A stretch of 64,000 bases of DNA, from the NCBI GenBank assembly GCA_026874595.1, contig CM049320.1:10751964-10815963 (forward strand). The letters are read 5' to 3'. Numbering within the stretch: position 1 is the stretch's first letter; each line of letters starts with the position of its first letter. Shown in pieces: positions 53,601-59,179 of the stretch. Both the position numbers and the translations under genes were made by a program. The notes below the pieces were generated by a model. That model was given only the letters and a program-made list of their open reading frames with translations. It did no database searches and was not told the DNA's origin. This stretch comes from Sipunculus nudus (lineage: Eukaryota; Annelida; Sipuncula; Golfingiida; Sipunculidae).

Positions 53601-55662
53601 ATCTCATTATTCACCATTGTCCATCATGTATGTACTGATACTGCCTCATTATTTCATGATGCAATATGAATTAGGTCTAAGAATTGTGAAGGTCCTTTGA
53701 ATTTAATGAATTAATAAACTTTTTACCTTTTATTTACAATTGCCTCTTCTCTCTTAAACATATATTGGTACCCACCAAAATATTGCCTTGAAACCATTAG
53801 GAGTGTTTAAAAAAAGAGGACTGGGCATGATCACTGGCGCAAACATAAACATAGAGCCCATGCCGCACTGCTTGGGCAACAACACCCATCAATCAGAGGA
53901 TGCCCTGACTAACTTTGCCCCCTAAAATGTATTACATGTTCCTACTTGCTGAAACATAGCAGGTAGCTGTGGATCAGGGAATACTACACGGGGTCACTCA
54001 GATCATATCATTTCAGCTGACACCCCCTGACTTGTCAGACAAATCTGTTGCCATATGTTCTATAAAGAATTTACATTTTGCTCATGGACCGTAATGTCCA
54101 TCCAGCAGAGATATTTCAGAAGACATGAAGGTCCTAGTATGGACTAGTTTGGACTACTTTTTCCAGAACTGTCGCGCATGCACAAAATCAGAACTCCGGC
54201 CATGGGTCACGTGGCTTTGTTATGGTAAACAGACAACTGTGGACCATGTTTACTTGTACATAGAAACAGAAAAGGCATTGAACAGCTGTATGGGAGGTAC
54301 TGAGACTGTGTGCTGGGATGGTTTCTCTGGGAAACTTTTGTATAAAGCAAAACTAAACTAAAAGTGTGAAGAATAGGCATTATATTGCTCCTGATTTGTC
54401 CCTTTAAGAGGTCTTTCCTTAGGTCCTACCCTAATCCTCCACAAAATTTCAAACTAACACCAACAAAAACAATGCAGCAGAGAGAGTAATCAAGAGTTAC
54501 CTTGCTTTCCGGTGACTTAGGAATGGTGGTCGTTTTGGCATCGACTGTGGAGGCCCAAGTACTGGATCCTTGTTCCCTTCTCTATCCCTGCCAAATAATA
54601 GCACATATAAAATATTTATTTCTCCACTTATACTGCCAAGTTTCGGCAAATTACATTTTTACTTTTAAAGATCTGTGTTTGAATTGACCGACATGCATTA
54701 ATATTACCAAATGAATATAATTTTTTTTTCGTGAGGGTCCAAACCAGTCTCTTCTTTTTTCACATAATTTAAAGGGGACCAGGACCTATAGACATGTTGA
54801 TTTATCAAAAATAATAGTCTGTTCTCTTTAAAAGAGTAAAAAAGGTACCTGCCAAATATTGCCCATAACCGTTGGCTTATACCTGTACTTGAGTGTTGAA
54901 AGAGTGTTGGCTGAAGCATCATGGCTTGCAGTAGCTCAGGGACCTGACACATGGGCTCACACTGTGTGAGTCTTGGGCCCCTGGACCTATTGTACAATCC
55001 ACTGTGACAGGTTCTTCAATGAATTTACATTTGGCCCATGGACTGTAATGTCCATCAATCAGAGATATATCAGAGGACATGAAGGTCCATGTATATGTAT
55101 AGACTAGTTTGCAGAGGTCCTAGTTTAGGATATAGTGCACATGAGCAAAATCAGACCTCCTGTCATGTGGTATCGTTACGTTAAACAGACACACAGAGAC
55201 TGTGTTTACTCACACACAGAACCACAAAAAGGTGTTAAACAGCCGTGTGCTGAGATAGTTTTGCTTGGAAACTTTTGTATAAAGCAAATCTCAACTGGGA
55301 ATTTCTATTCATATAAGTTAAATTTCACACCTGTAAGTGATATTTTTCATGATCTGGCATGGCTGAAACTAATACCTGTACAGCATCTGAAACATTCACA
55401 ACAGTATCTCTAAATTAGTGTCTTGGCCTTGCAGACCTTGTTTAGCAGAATATAGGTCGCAAAGAATATAATGGCTGCCATAACCTTATTCAGGTTCAGG
55501 ATTTCACCAGATCTTTGTTAGATGTTTTAGGTCTAATAATCACAATTTGATCACTGGATAGACACCCTGACAGAATGAAGGACATGCAAAAATCACTATA
55601 GCTCAGCATTAATGAAAGTCTCACCTGTCACCGGTTTGTTCTGTTTTCTTGGATGTATCCAT
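8462..55662 (-). CDS. per: period circadian protein, whole gene (22 coding exons joined)
   Basis: PERIOD is the negative limb of the animal circadian loop: it accumulates in the cytoplasm, is phosphorylated by CK1, enters the nucleus with CRY or TIM and represses CLOCK:BMAL1/CYC. The joined exons encode 1409 residues. Visible in order: an HLH-like segment (about 58-100), PAS-A (136-213), PAS-B with PLLGYLPQD (306-314) and SVFDYYHPDDL (319-329), a PAC-like strand with TEWASFVNPW (366-375) and MGHHRVI (383-389), a conserved LTQDVLKMH stretch (630-638), a basic KPKRK cluster (674-678, possible NLS), a conserved DPPWLQ block (937-1021) and an acidic Ser/Glu tail (1022-1409). The exon chain has consistent phases throughout. 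Lengths of 1200-1400 residues are usual for the family. The start is the first ATG of the frame in the most upstream exon I could find. Untranslated upstream exons and small in-frame exons could be missing. Confidence 0.93.
9810..9975 (+). repeat. dispersed repeat GACAGACACTCC, copy 1
   Basis: Shares GACAGACACTCCAAAAC, ATGCAGGAGAGCA, CACTGACCCA and AACAAAAACCTGACAGAC, in the same order and orientation, with 63040-63235. Interspersed element of unknown class. Confidence 0.8.
9985..10220 (+). repeat. dispersed repeat AAGGTATGGTT, copy 1
   Basis: Matches the reverse complement of 26470-26760: AAAAGGTATGGTT, then GCATCAA, then TTTCCTTTGTTATGTAGTGC and ATTTACTTGTTA-like sequence, in the same order. 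Class unknown. Confidence 0.75.
11749..12696. mobile_element. unidentified insertion inside family A copy 2
   Basis: The tandem-unit sequence stops within GGTGGCGACACC and resumes at CCTGTCATAAAATCGAGAAA. The ~950 bases between do not match the family. A 4-base ACCT at both edges could be a target duplication, but it is too short to be convincing. No coding signal or inverted ends seen. Confidence 0.45.
13510..13575. repeat. tandem palindromes GTCTAGAC / AGACGTCT
   Basis: TGTCCAGACGTCTAGAC occurs twice about 21 bases apart, followed by TTGTCTAGACACC. Each unit contains overlapping palindromes, so the strand can fold into alternative hairpins. It lies within family A copy 2. Confidence 0.85.
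14540..14900 (+). repeat. dispersed repeat with AAAAGAGT runs, copy 1
   Basis: GTAAGTACTC, AAAAAAGAGT, CTTTGAAAT, TGTGACACATGCTGGACATT and GGACTGTTAAAGCAGGA are shared, in order, with 40385-40740. It is in per intron 21. Short AAAAAGAGTGA fragments continue to about 15150. Confidence 0.8.
15194..15292 (-). CDS. per: per coding exon 21 (conserved C-terminal block, part 2)
   Basis: Acceptor CTTATTTTCAG, donor GTGGGT. In and out phase 0, 33 codons. It encodes NIYKYKQPPQVAQQMNEI then LQDRLEGPIEIMHPE. The QPxxVxxQxxxxxxDxxLEG pattern agrees with the helix after DPPW in invertebrate PER. Intron 20 (15293-16386) has an (ACAG)n tract at 16217-16247; intron 21 is 5.6 kb. Confidence 0.92.
16217..16247. 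repeat. (ACAG)n microsatellite
   Basis: About eight perfect ACAG units in per intron 20. Confidence 0.97.
16387..16542 (-). CDS. per: per coding exon 20 (conserved C-terminal block, part 1)
   Basis: Acceptor TTTTTAACTTGCAG, donor GTGAGA. In and out phase 0. It encodes QITPRRRIRKRAQSKICH, then DPPWLQNVNLDESYMMRYQL and PKLQLRKTIKETRQ. The DPPW(L/M)xxVN...YxY pattern matches the C-terminal region conserved in insect and other invertebrate PER proteins. PRRRIRKR could be a second nuclear signal (inference). The acceptor could shift by one CAG. The upstream intron 19 (16543-17253) has a 20-base G run at 16728-16747. Confidence 0.93.
17254..17379 (-). CDS. per: per coding exon 19
   Basis: Acceptor ATATTACAG, donor GTAAGT. 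In and out phase 0, 42 codons. It encodes GMREPLPNVSEMKKQESS then TEETSSSALYLLESSGVSDE, a Ser-rich acidic segment common in the C-terminal half of PER. The exon frame stays open upstream through the GA-rich intron to about 17622, so intron retention would be in frame. Confidence 0.9.
17400..18110. repeat. pyrimidine-rich (TCTCTGTC)n low-complexity tract in per intron 18
   Basis: About 700 bases of TCTC/TGTC/TTTC sequence on the plus strand, so GA-rich in the per pre-mRNA. It contains a ~240-bp tandem duplication: GATTCTGTCTGTCT at 17462 and again near 17703, each followed by the same order of landmarks (CTTGCTCTTTGTCTGTCTCA, TTCTGTCTTGGTCTCTCTC). Long open frames here on both strands are a by-product of the composition. 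Confidence 0.9.
18162..18349 (-). CDS. per: per coding exon 18
   Basis: Acceptor ATCAATTTTAG, donor GTGAGA. In phase 1, out phase 0. It encodes LSFVPQVIGGFYQSFPGIVH, then AVHAPTIAEQGLQFTL and TSSGSKSSVSIPRKE, a hydrophobic then Ser-rich stretch. It continues the Pro/Tyr-rich composition of exon 17. Confidence 0.9.
19361..20093 (-). CDS. per: per coding exon 17 (long exon with basic cluster)
   Basis: Acceptor TTCCAATTTCAG, donor GTCAGT. In phase 0, out phase 1, 244 codons. It contains an acidic PPEDVMPPSPQEDSQQE segment, then PVRLTQDVLKMHNRMQEEHY (residues 627-646), which resembles the conserved PxxLTxxVLxxHxxxxExxY motif of PER proteins. KPKRK (674-678) may be a nuclear localisation signal. 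The remainder is Pro/Gln/Thr-rich (TPQQQVPTIPQV, GGLQWPYYPQTG). Intron 17 (18350-19360) contains a short TA/CA microsatellite at 19084-19128. Confidence 0.95.
20878..20960 (-). CDS. per: per coding exon 16
   Basis: Acceptor TTCCTTTCAG, donor GTAAGA. In phase 1, out phase 0. It encodes CESDPESIPIDVGITIPH then PPSYASSTK, a Pro/Ser-rich unstructured stretch. The following intron (20094-20877) shows only AT-rich unclassified sequence. Confidence 0.88.
21185..21276 (-). CDS. per: per coding exon 15
   Basis: Acceptor GTTTCAG, donor GTAAGT. In phase 2, out phase 1. It encodes FLSSCHKAESSIESKKSD then EGKEAEFVCRES, continuing the preceding RK into RKFLSS. The Ser-rich SSIESKKSDEGKE stretch may be a kinase target region, given its place after PAS-B (inference). 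Intron 14 (21277-21781) has no recognised feature. Confidence 0.9.
21782..21921 (-). CDS. per: per coding exon 14
   Basis: Acceptor TTTGCTTACAG, donor GTATGT. In phase 0, out phase 2. It encodes REEEQQMKKVSTEPNPPID then IRSKTDELNANGLLFMYDQL and NYANNIRK. The donor GTATGT was preferred over the later GTAACT because only the former gives the phase needed by exon 15. The glutamate-rich start and the predicted helix agree with the post-PAS region of PER. Confidence 0.9.
22121..23117. repeat. 37-bp minisatellite, about 27 copies, in per intron 13
   Basis: The unit on the plus strand reads ACATGATTGACAG(A/T/G)G then AAAAGAATGTGA and (CC/TC/TA)AT(C/G)TACAA. Copies are nearly identical apart from the GAG/GTG/GGG, GACC/GATC/GATA and CATCT/AATGT positions. 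A shortened 34-bp variant occurs near both ends (about 22160 and 22900), each followed by the GTG/GATAATGT type, which suggests duplication of blocks as well as units. The array ends exactly at the 5' splice site of exon 13. Degenerate units extend upstream to about 22030. Confidence 0.97.
23119..23189 (-). CDS. per: per coding exon 13
   Basis: Acceptor CCTGTTCCAG, donor GTTTGT. In phase 1, out phase 0. It encodes DESGFYEKDYTASLLSLDSF then AIAQ. The donor is weak (GTTTGT) and is itself the last unit of the adjacent 37-bp minisatellite, so splicing here may be variable. Confidence 0.85.
24310..24400 (-). CDS. per: per coding exon 12
   Basis: Acceptor TTATGCTGCAG, donor GTAAGC. In phase 0, out phase 1. 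It encodes SARPREVVGKKIAAAAVS then RNPAHKEVESAN, with a short basic GKK. Support is mainly splice sites plus phase; the peptide is not strongly diagnostic. Intron 12 (23190-24309) carries an 18-base A run near 24222 and nothing else recognised. Confidence 0.8.
25588..25702 (-). CDS. per: per coding exon 11
   Basis: Acceptor GCTTTTTTTACAG, donor GTAAGT (perfect consensus). In phase 2, out phase 0. It continues directly after HRVI with SPPKNLDIFSDSILGKRK and VGWTPQAEGLKRQIVSLVLE. The amphipathic final part fits the helix that follows PAS-B in PER. The next intron (24401-25587) shows no recognisable feature. Confidence 0.92.
26059..26212 (-). CDS. per: per coding exon 10 (PAS-B end and PAC motif)
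   Basis: Acceptor TTTATTCTAG, donor GTACAT. In phase 1, out phase 2. It encodes VLSKLGQTIKSKPYKMRV, then NGDYIVLQTEWASFVNPW and TKRLDFIMGHHRVI. The TEWxSFVNPWxxxLxFxxGxHRV motif is the PAC-like hallmark of PER proteins. Intron 9 (26213-26976) holds an inverted copy of the dispersed repeat at 9985-10220. Confidence 0.97.
26470..26760 (-). repeat. dispersed repeat AAGGTATGGTT, copy 2 (inverted)
   Basis: Lies in per intron 9, in the opposite orientation to 9985-10220. The shared GCACTACATAACAAAGGAAA stretch is nearly identical between the two copies. Confidence 0.75.
26977..27162 (-). CDS. per: per coding exon 9 (PAS-B, first part)
   Basis: Acceptor TGATTTACAG, donor GTGAGG. In phase 1, out phase 1. 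The peptide contains EKNLFITRQTVFLNYNF, then AIPLLGYLPQDMVGKS and VFDYYHPDDLPYLL. PLLGYLPQD is a hallmark of vertebrate PER PAS-B, while DYYHxDDL is the insect form. PAS-B mediates PER dimerisation and partner binding in the family. This exon identifies the gene most clearly. Confidence 0.97.
27906..28117 (-). CDS. per: per coding exon 8 (PAS-A/PAS-B linker)
   Basis: Acceptor TTTGTTATACAG, donor GTGAGT. In phase 2, out phase 1. It starts with QYKGLRHGYSLGKQEKY, the last strand of PAS-A, followed by a Ser/Thr/Pro-rich linker (LTDSGMSSSPVTPGTKAPTA), then NQVVLKCVQVKSGYL, the strand that leads into PAS-B. Several SP/TP sites suggest phosphorylation; this is inference from composition. Intron 8 (27163-27905) has a partial GACCACCTG-type repeat at about 27216-27300. 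Confidence 0.95.
28466..28862 (-). mobile_element. tRNA-derived SINE in per intron 7
   Basis: Read on the minus strand, the head has an A-box-like TGGCTCAGGGG (28851-28841) and a B-box-like GGTTCAAAATT (28808-28798), about 33 bases apart as in a tRNA promoter. The body ends in a short hairpin (GGAGGCATTTACCTCC) followed by an A-rich tail near 28466. A related body without the tRNA head lies at 50765-50940 in the same orientation. It has no complete tRNA cloverleaf, so I call it a SINE and not a tRNA gene. Confidence 0.65.
28893..28941 (-). CDS. per: per coding exon 7 (PAS-A, end)
   Basis: Acceptor TAAATTTCAG, donor GTAGGT. In phase 1, out phase 2. It encodes PADPQDPQLNNFFFRLR across its junctions. 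The FFFRLRQYKGL sequence formed with exon 8 is the end of PAS-A in PER proteins. The following intron 7 contains the tRNA-derived SINE. Confidence 0.92.
29325..29406 (-). CDS. per: per coding exon 6 (PAS-A, middle)
   Basis: Acceptor is a long T-rich tract ending TTTTTTCAG. The donor chosen is GTGAGA, because it is the strong donor that leaves phase 1 to join exon 7. It encodes KYWLKQSLMEFVCIKDIM then TLSSHISVC. The pattern matches the PAS-A signature (W.grSfidFv..kD..tfsshI), but with Q for R and C for H at usually conserved sites. Reading past the donor reaches a stop after about 20 codons. Confidence 0.9.
29603..30436 (+). mobile_element. family A element, short copy 3, in per intron 5
   Basis: The left end is AAGGCCTACAGGCCTTATGC then GAACCTGTGC; the right end is AAGCTCACAGGTTCGCTAAA. 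It has the same TIRs as copy 2 in only 834 bases. It lacks the GGTGGCGCCACC array but keeps the AATGCAGATACCCAATAATA and GAGCTGCTAGCTCCGACAGT segments. It carries an internal copy (29986-30059) of its own right flank (30440-30514). Confidence 0.8.
30661..30909 (+). mobile_element. family B right-end fragment, in per intron 5
   Basis: GTAGGAGATCTTGGGGACAT then GGACGGACAGACAGACGGAT, ending ATAGTCAGCTGAGCTAAAAA. It shares its whole length with 44300-44476 and its end with 43798. Confidence 0.65.
31032..31118 (-). CDS. per: per coding exon 5 (PAS-A, first part)
   Basis: Acceptor TTTTAATTCCAG, donor GTAAAC. In and out phase 0, 29 codons. The peptide KPHKIVMSMKDYIVSQV then DDELLIQLGYPK fits the first half of PER PAS-A (the VxSxxDgxV...LGYP core). 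It reads straight into KYWLKQSLMEFV of exon 6, which aligns with the canonical W(L/I)GRSFIDFV. Confidence 0.9.
31583..31752. mobile_element. MITE-like element, diverged copy
   Basis: Flanked by ACAGTGGACC and TTTTACTGTA, with internal AAGACCACCTGTCTAATAA and CTGTGAATTAAGA shared with 33359-33538. Its inverted ends are worn. Confidence 0.6.
33359..33538. mobile_element. MITE-like element with perfect 11-bp TIRs
   Basis: It begins ACAGTGAAACC and ends GGTTTCACTGT, exact inverted complements, in only 180 bases and without coding capacity. Inside are repeated AAGACCACC motifs. It lies in per intron 4. A related partial sequence is near 27216-27300. Confidence 0.75.
33925..33986. repeat. (TA)n microsatellite
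   Basis: About 30 TA units in per intron 4. Confidence 0.98.
35770..36470. repeat. ~155-bp degenerate tandem units with GACAGACAG tail
   Basis: GTCACCTAAGTTAGGTGACC, ATTTAATATGC(A/G)(T/G)G and AGGTGAGAT-like text recur about 155 bases apart, ending in AAAGGACAGACAGAGGGGTG. A similar fragment is at 38130-38350. Interspersed mollusc-style repeat; class unknown. Confidence 0.6.
40385..40740 (+). repeat. dispersed repeat with AAAAGAGT runs, copy 2
   Basis: Same landmarks as 14540-14900 but with an (AT)n tract at 40507-40548 inserted in the middle. It is in per intron 4. Confidence 0.8.
40757..40910 (+). mobile_element. family B head fragment
   Basis: GACCCATGGGTCA then TGCTAAGCTGAATTTTGG and AGAAAATGGCCCTGCTAA, matching the start at 57738. 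No right end nearby. Confidence 0.55.
41610..41639. repeat. 30-base G homopolymer
   Basis: Uninterrupted G run preceded by CCCC. Two similar runs are at 383-403 and 16728-16747. Length is likely unstable and prone to assembly error. Confidence 0.95.
41731..43798 (+). mobile_element. family B element with TGACCT arrays, in per intron 4
   Basis: The left end has the palindrome TGACCCATGGGTCA followed by GCTCAGCTG; the right end is AAGTCAGCTGAGCTAAAAA, so CTCAGCTG/CAGCTGAG form inverted ends. Between 42660 and 43540 lie tandem ~140-bp units, each with direct repeats of TGACCT (for example 42995-43012, 43266-43295, 43411-43440), followed by a GACGGACAGACGG tract. No transposase frame. Confidence 0.65.
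44300..44476 (+). mobile_element. family B right-end fragment, in per intron 4
   Basis: GCAGTGACCCAGTTTTTGG then TAGGAGATCTTGGGGACATC, ending TATAGTCAGCTGAGCTAAAT. It lies 400 bases upstream of exon 4's donor side. Confidence 0.65.
44871..44971 (-). CDS. per: per coding exon 4
   Basis: Acceptor TTCTGTAACAG, donor GTACGT. In phase 1, out phase 0. It encodes an acidic linker, EIEQNEGNTSPESTRRPLDL then ESARDSDNFDLGK, just upstream of PAS-A. The first two bases complete the glycine begun in exon 3. Two large introns flank it (8.4 and 13.8 kb), so a small neighbouring exon could have been missed, but the phases close without one. Confidence 0.85.
47554..47990. repeat. 215-bp tandem duplication in per intron 3
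   Basis: CTGAAGGTTA...TTATTAATTATTTTCAATCT, GAGCTACCTGT(C/G)CTGCAGGTTGC and GACTGTTACAACATGGAATT recur 215 bases apart with few differences, so the duplication is recent. Confidence 0.95.
50765..50940 (-). mobile_element. SINE-like fragment related to 28466-28862
   Basis: ACATCTGCAGAATTCCATTC, TAACCAGGCCC and GTGTGTAATCGTCCC match the SINE body in intron 7, same orientation. It lacks the tRNA-like head. Confidence 0.6.
51392..51437. repeat. 15-bp triple repeat
   Basis: GTTATCACCAGGTA(C/T) occurs three times in a row in per intron 3. Confidence 0.9.
53403..53575 (-). CDS. per: per coding exon 3 (HLH-like N-terminal segment)
   Basis: The acceptor follows an A/T-rich tract ending TTTTACAG; the donor is GTGAGC. 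In phase 2, out phase 1. The peptide includes KVKDCLNELKSLVSPEQGRG and then TGTLSALQTVISHMRKLK. This resembles the LKELK...TLxxLxYALxxVKQV segment ahead of PAS-A in vertebrate PER proteins. An ATG three codons in (MAQRDHAHG) could act as an alternative start if exons 1 and 2 are skipped. The next intron is 8.4 kb. Confidence 0.92.
54050..54360 (+). repeat. ~300-bp direct repeat flanking per exon 2, copy 1 (with E-box)
   Basis: GAATTTACATTT, CATGGAC(C/T)GTAATGTCCAT, ACATGAAGGTCC, CAAAATCAGA and GGAAACTTTTGTATAAAGCA are shared, in order, with 55010-55295. This copy lies in intron 2 and contains CACGTG at 54208-54213. Confidence 0.9.
54208..54213. promoter_or_regulatory. canonical E-box CACGTG in per intron 2
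   Basis: CACGTG is the CLOCK:BMAL1 site in animal period promoters. This one is the nearest to the 5' end of the coding gene that I found, about 1.4 kb downstream of the start codon. Others are at 28345-28350 (intron 7) and 14223-14228 (intron 21). Use is unproven. Confidence 0.4.
54501..54587 (-). CDS. per: per coding exon 2
   Basis: Acceptor TTTGGCAG, donor GTAACT. It enters in phase 2 and leaves in phase 2. It encodes DREGNKDPVLGPPQ followed by a basic PKRPP stretch and LSHRKA, a low-complexity N-terminal segment. It lies between two copies of a ~300-bp direct repeat. The reading frame joins exons 1 and 3 exactly, which is the main support because the peptide itself is not strongly conserved. 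Confidence 0.8.
55010..55295 (+). repeat. ~300-bp direct repeat flanking per exon 2, copy 2
   Basis: Counterpart of 54050-54360, lying in intron 1. The hexamer matching the E-box reads CATGTG here (55164-55169). Confidence 0.9.
55625..55662 (-). CDS. per: per coding exon 1 (start codon)
   Basis: Begins MDTSKKTEQTGD and ends in phase 2 at a GTGAGA donor. An acceptor-like pyrimidine tract ending TTGTTCAG lies at 55669, six bases upstream of the ATG. The exon probably starts at 55668, and the 5' UTR continues in an upstream exon that I could not identify. An alternative start is the ATG in exon 3. The following 1.04-kb intron holds one copy of the ~300-bp repeat that also lies downstream of exon 2. 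Confidence 0.75.
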
Positions 55663-55669
55663 TTTCTCC

Positions 55670-58600
55670 TGAACAAACAGAGAGAATACTTTAAGTATGG
55701 TAACAGACCTCACATATGCAAATCTTTATATTTTAATGTATATGAAAAAGAGTCCAAAGCCTAAACCTATGTGTGAGTATTATATGAGTGTATGTTCAGC
55801 AATTGCTCATGAACACGAGTTTGAAACTGAGTAAAGCCCAGAAAACAGACTAATGCTCGTGACCGATTAAGGGACATGGGTGCACCATGCGTGCAGCTCA
55901 CAACAAACTCATAACACACTAATGCGGCTACACTTTGTACAACATGTCAGATTGGACCGTATTAAACAAGCACTAGTGTTGTATTTTTTGCTAAACTTTG
56001 TTAAAGTAGTAATCTTGAGCTCCAGGAGTTACTGCTGATACAAGACGCGTTAGTCTGTTAAATTTGCTTTGAATAAATAGACTGAAGTTGCTTTTTCCAG
56101 ATTTGACGCTTGAAGCGCAACACTTGACATGTGCATTAGTGTGGTTTGGGCTTTAGTGTGTTTTGGGCTAAAAGCCCATATTACCAAAGACATATATATA
56201 TCATTATATGTGAAGGCCCAGATTCCAATCTTGACCAATCAGCAGGCCAAATCCTGAAGAGGATTCAGTCCAGTCCAAAATCAGATTGGGATTCCTGATT
56301 GGTACAGACTAAATCCCGATCATGTTTCTGACCATTCTAAACTCTGATAAGTGTCTGGTCCAGCCCACCTCCTGACCAGACTTAGTGAACAAAATATGGA
56401 ATTATGCCTTCTGCAACACTTTGTTTCAATTAGGGACAATTTCACATGAGTTGCACCCACAGGAATGACTGTAATTACATCATGACAAAATTTTATTATG
56501 CCAGAAAAAAACTCTAGTCTAATACATAGATTAATTGAACATATGAACAGATACCAAGAATAACTTTAGTAGAACAAATTAAGTTAAATGAAAGTCAAGG
56601 AAATGGATAATATTATGTATCATGAATGATAGCAAATACGGCAAACCTGTGAGTGGATTGTTATGTGAATGCAAGAAAGGACCTTGTGTAATGTTTAAAG
56701 GGCAGGTCTTAATCCTTATCACTGAAGATGTAGTGTTGGGAATCAGTTGTAATTTAATGGTGGATCATCAGTAAAAATTGTTTGACCTCTACTGACCAAT
56801 AGTCAGTAATAACTGATTTTTTTAGAAGTATGAACTTTAAGACCATATATATAGACAGGTACATCATCTCAGTTGATGTGTAGTCCTACATTCAGTATAA
56901 TGATGTTATAATTCCATAGCCTACATCTTTAATAAGTAACTTAGGAATTCAGTTTTTTTTAGTAACGGCAGATTTTTCTCTAGTTTGCTTGCATAATGTA
57001 TTTAAATACATACATTTCGTCATCACAAAGCCCAAGTTTTGTGCAAAAATTGCAGTTAATTATAACACTGCAAGATTGATCATCAGATCTTTTGCAACAA
57101 CCCCGCCAATCAATGAATATAACTGATCATCAACCAATCACTATGATTGACAGAATACACATTATGTTCTGAATTGTACTATATAAGTAAGTGCACTAAG
57201 GCATGACCTTTAACATTTCAACCTCACTGTCCTTCAGTTAGTCAGTGTTCAACAGTGTATTGAAGTGGTAACTTTAAATATTGGTATTTAAACTAAAAAC
57301 TTAAAATAAATTACAAATAATCTTAAAGGATTAGGTATAGATAGCTTTGTACAATATATGAGTCCTGGAAAATATATAGAGCCAGGGAGAATAATGGGTT
57401 CACTAGTATCTGATGATAACTCAGATGTTTAAACAGCCTTATTGGACTCTCATAAATGTTCATTAAATTGCTATATAATGAGATGGGAAGTTCATATTTA
57501 TATAAATATGTCTGGAAACAAAACTGAAATCAATCTATTTGCAGAATATTCAATATATACTTCTGAAGAAAATTACGATTAAAAAAGGCCACAGATTTTC
57601 CAAAGGTATAAACACTAGTACTAACAAGGTCCTGTTTATGATTTTAATTGGGCCCACTAAATGTGAACTGGTGGGCCTTTTTCCTATATGAACGAGTTCT
57701 ATGTGATAAAAAAAAATTGAAGCCATACCAAACATGAGACCCATGGGTCACTTCGCTCAGCTGTATTTTGGATAATTTTAGCAAATGCAAAATATACTTA
57801 TTTCTTTTTCAAAAGCTAAGAGGAAATGGCCCTGCTAACTGGTGTTAATCAAATATTTAATAAATGTTTGCTGAACTAATACTGTGCTATTTTTTAAGAC
57901 TATATAACAGTAATATGTGCATCAGATGATTAGCTTAAGTAAAATAATGCACATTTAATTAAAAACTGAAAGAAGTGCTGTAAGAAATTAAAATTTTCTA
58001 ATTTAAAATGAGCATAAACTAAATCTGATAAGAATATATTGTACTGTGTAATACATGAAAATTGGGTATAAAACCATTTAATATTGCAATAAGGAAAAAA
58101 AGAGATATTTGGTATATGAAAGGATACATTTCATAAACAAAAGATTGAAAATGGAATAACATGAAAACTCCAAACCCAGCACTGAAAGGGTGAAAGGTCA
58201 AAGACAAGAAAGTGTTCTCACAGCTCTCACTGTATGCTGCATATAAACACATTATACAATGAAGGGCCACTATTAGATAATGGTCAAAGGTAATATTCAA
58301 ATACAACAGGTCTGAAATTCTTGTATAAAATAAACCTCATTATAATGATCTATCATTCATTTCCAAGTAGGACTTCCAAAATGGCAGCCTGCTGAAAAAG
58401 GCTGAAAACTATCTCATTTTCTAATTAGCAAGGATTTTGTGGGCCTTTGGGGCCCATCAAATGACAGTTCAATGGGCCTTTCAGAAAAAATGTGGGCTAA
58501 AGCCCAAGGGCACATCCTTTAATGAAACCAAGACCAACAGTTGGTAAATTTGCTCATCCAAGAGGATGTTTTTGTACTATAAATTTGTCATCCTCACAAT

Positions 58601-59179
58601 TTTTTACATGGTGGCGATATACTAAGACTACTGGAGTTTTCAAGCTCTGCACTAGACTTGTACCCGGCTCTATTATGGTTCTCTACCAATCATAGATACA
58701 ATGAAAAATGCCATCTTCAGTACTCCCTGCAGACTTGTTCCAACTCCAATATGGTTATATATGAGAAAAATAAACATCTCCTTTGCTCTGGGAAGTAGCT
58801 TAAATTGGCTGTACATTTCATCTGACTTTAATGATTAGATTAATAGATACTAATGACAAATCAATATCATATAAAGTGGAATATCAATCTCATTCAATTG
58901 AATTATCTATACATCCATCTTTCAATATTAATGCAACAACTCATTCTTCAATATTTTAAAACTAGATAAATTTAGACGTGACTCAAGAAAGTTATTTTAC
59001 AAGAACTGCTCATGGATAATCAACCAGGACCGCGTGAGCATCCATGACAACCCGTAAGAGAGTGCACATCAGAGTTGGAATCAGTCTATGGGTAGGTCAG
59101 GAAATGCAAATGGGAGTACCTAAGATGGCGTTGTTCCCCTTCTCTATGATTGGCTGAAGGCAAAAATAGAGCGGGGTAC
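55670..59179. other. upstream region of per: intron or 5' flank
   Basis: No further coding exon or clear promoter recognised. Because exon 1 seems to have an acceptor, a 5' UTR exon probably lies here or beyond the window. It contains a family B head at 57738 and a possible hAT-like end at 56732. Confidence 0.5.
57738..57850 (+). mobile_element. family B head fragment
   Basis: GACCCATGGGTCACTTCGCT then CAGCTGTATTTTGG and AGGAAATGGCCCTGCTAA. Same left end as 40757 and 41731. Confidence 0.55.
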
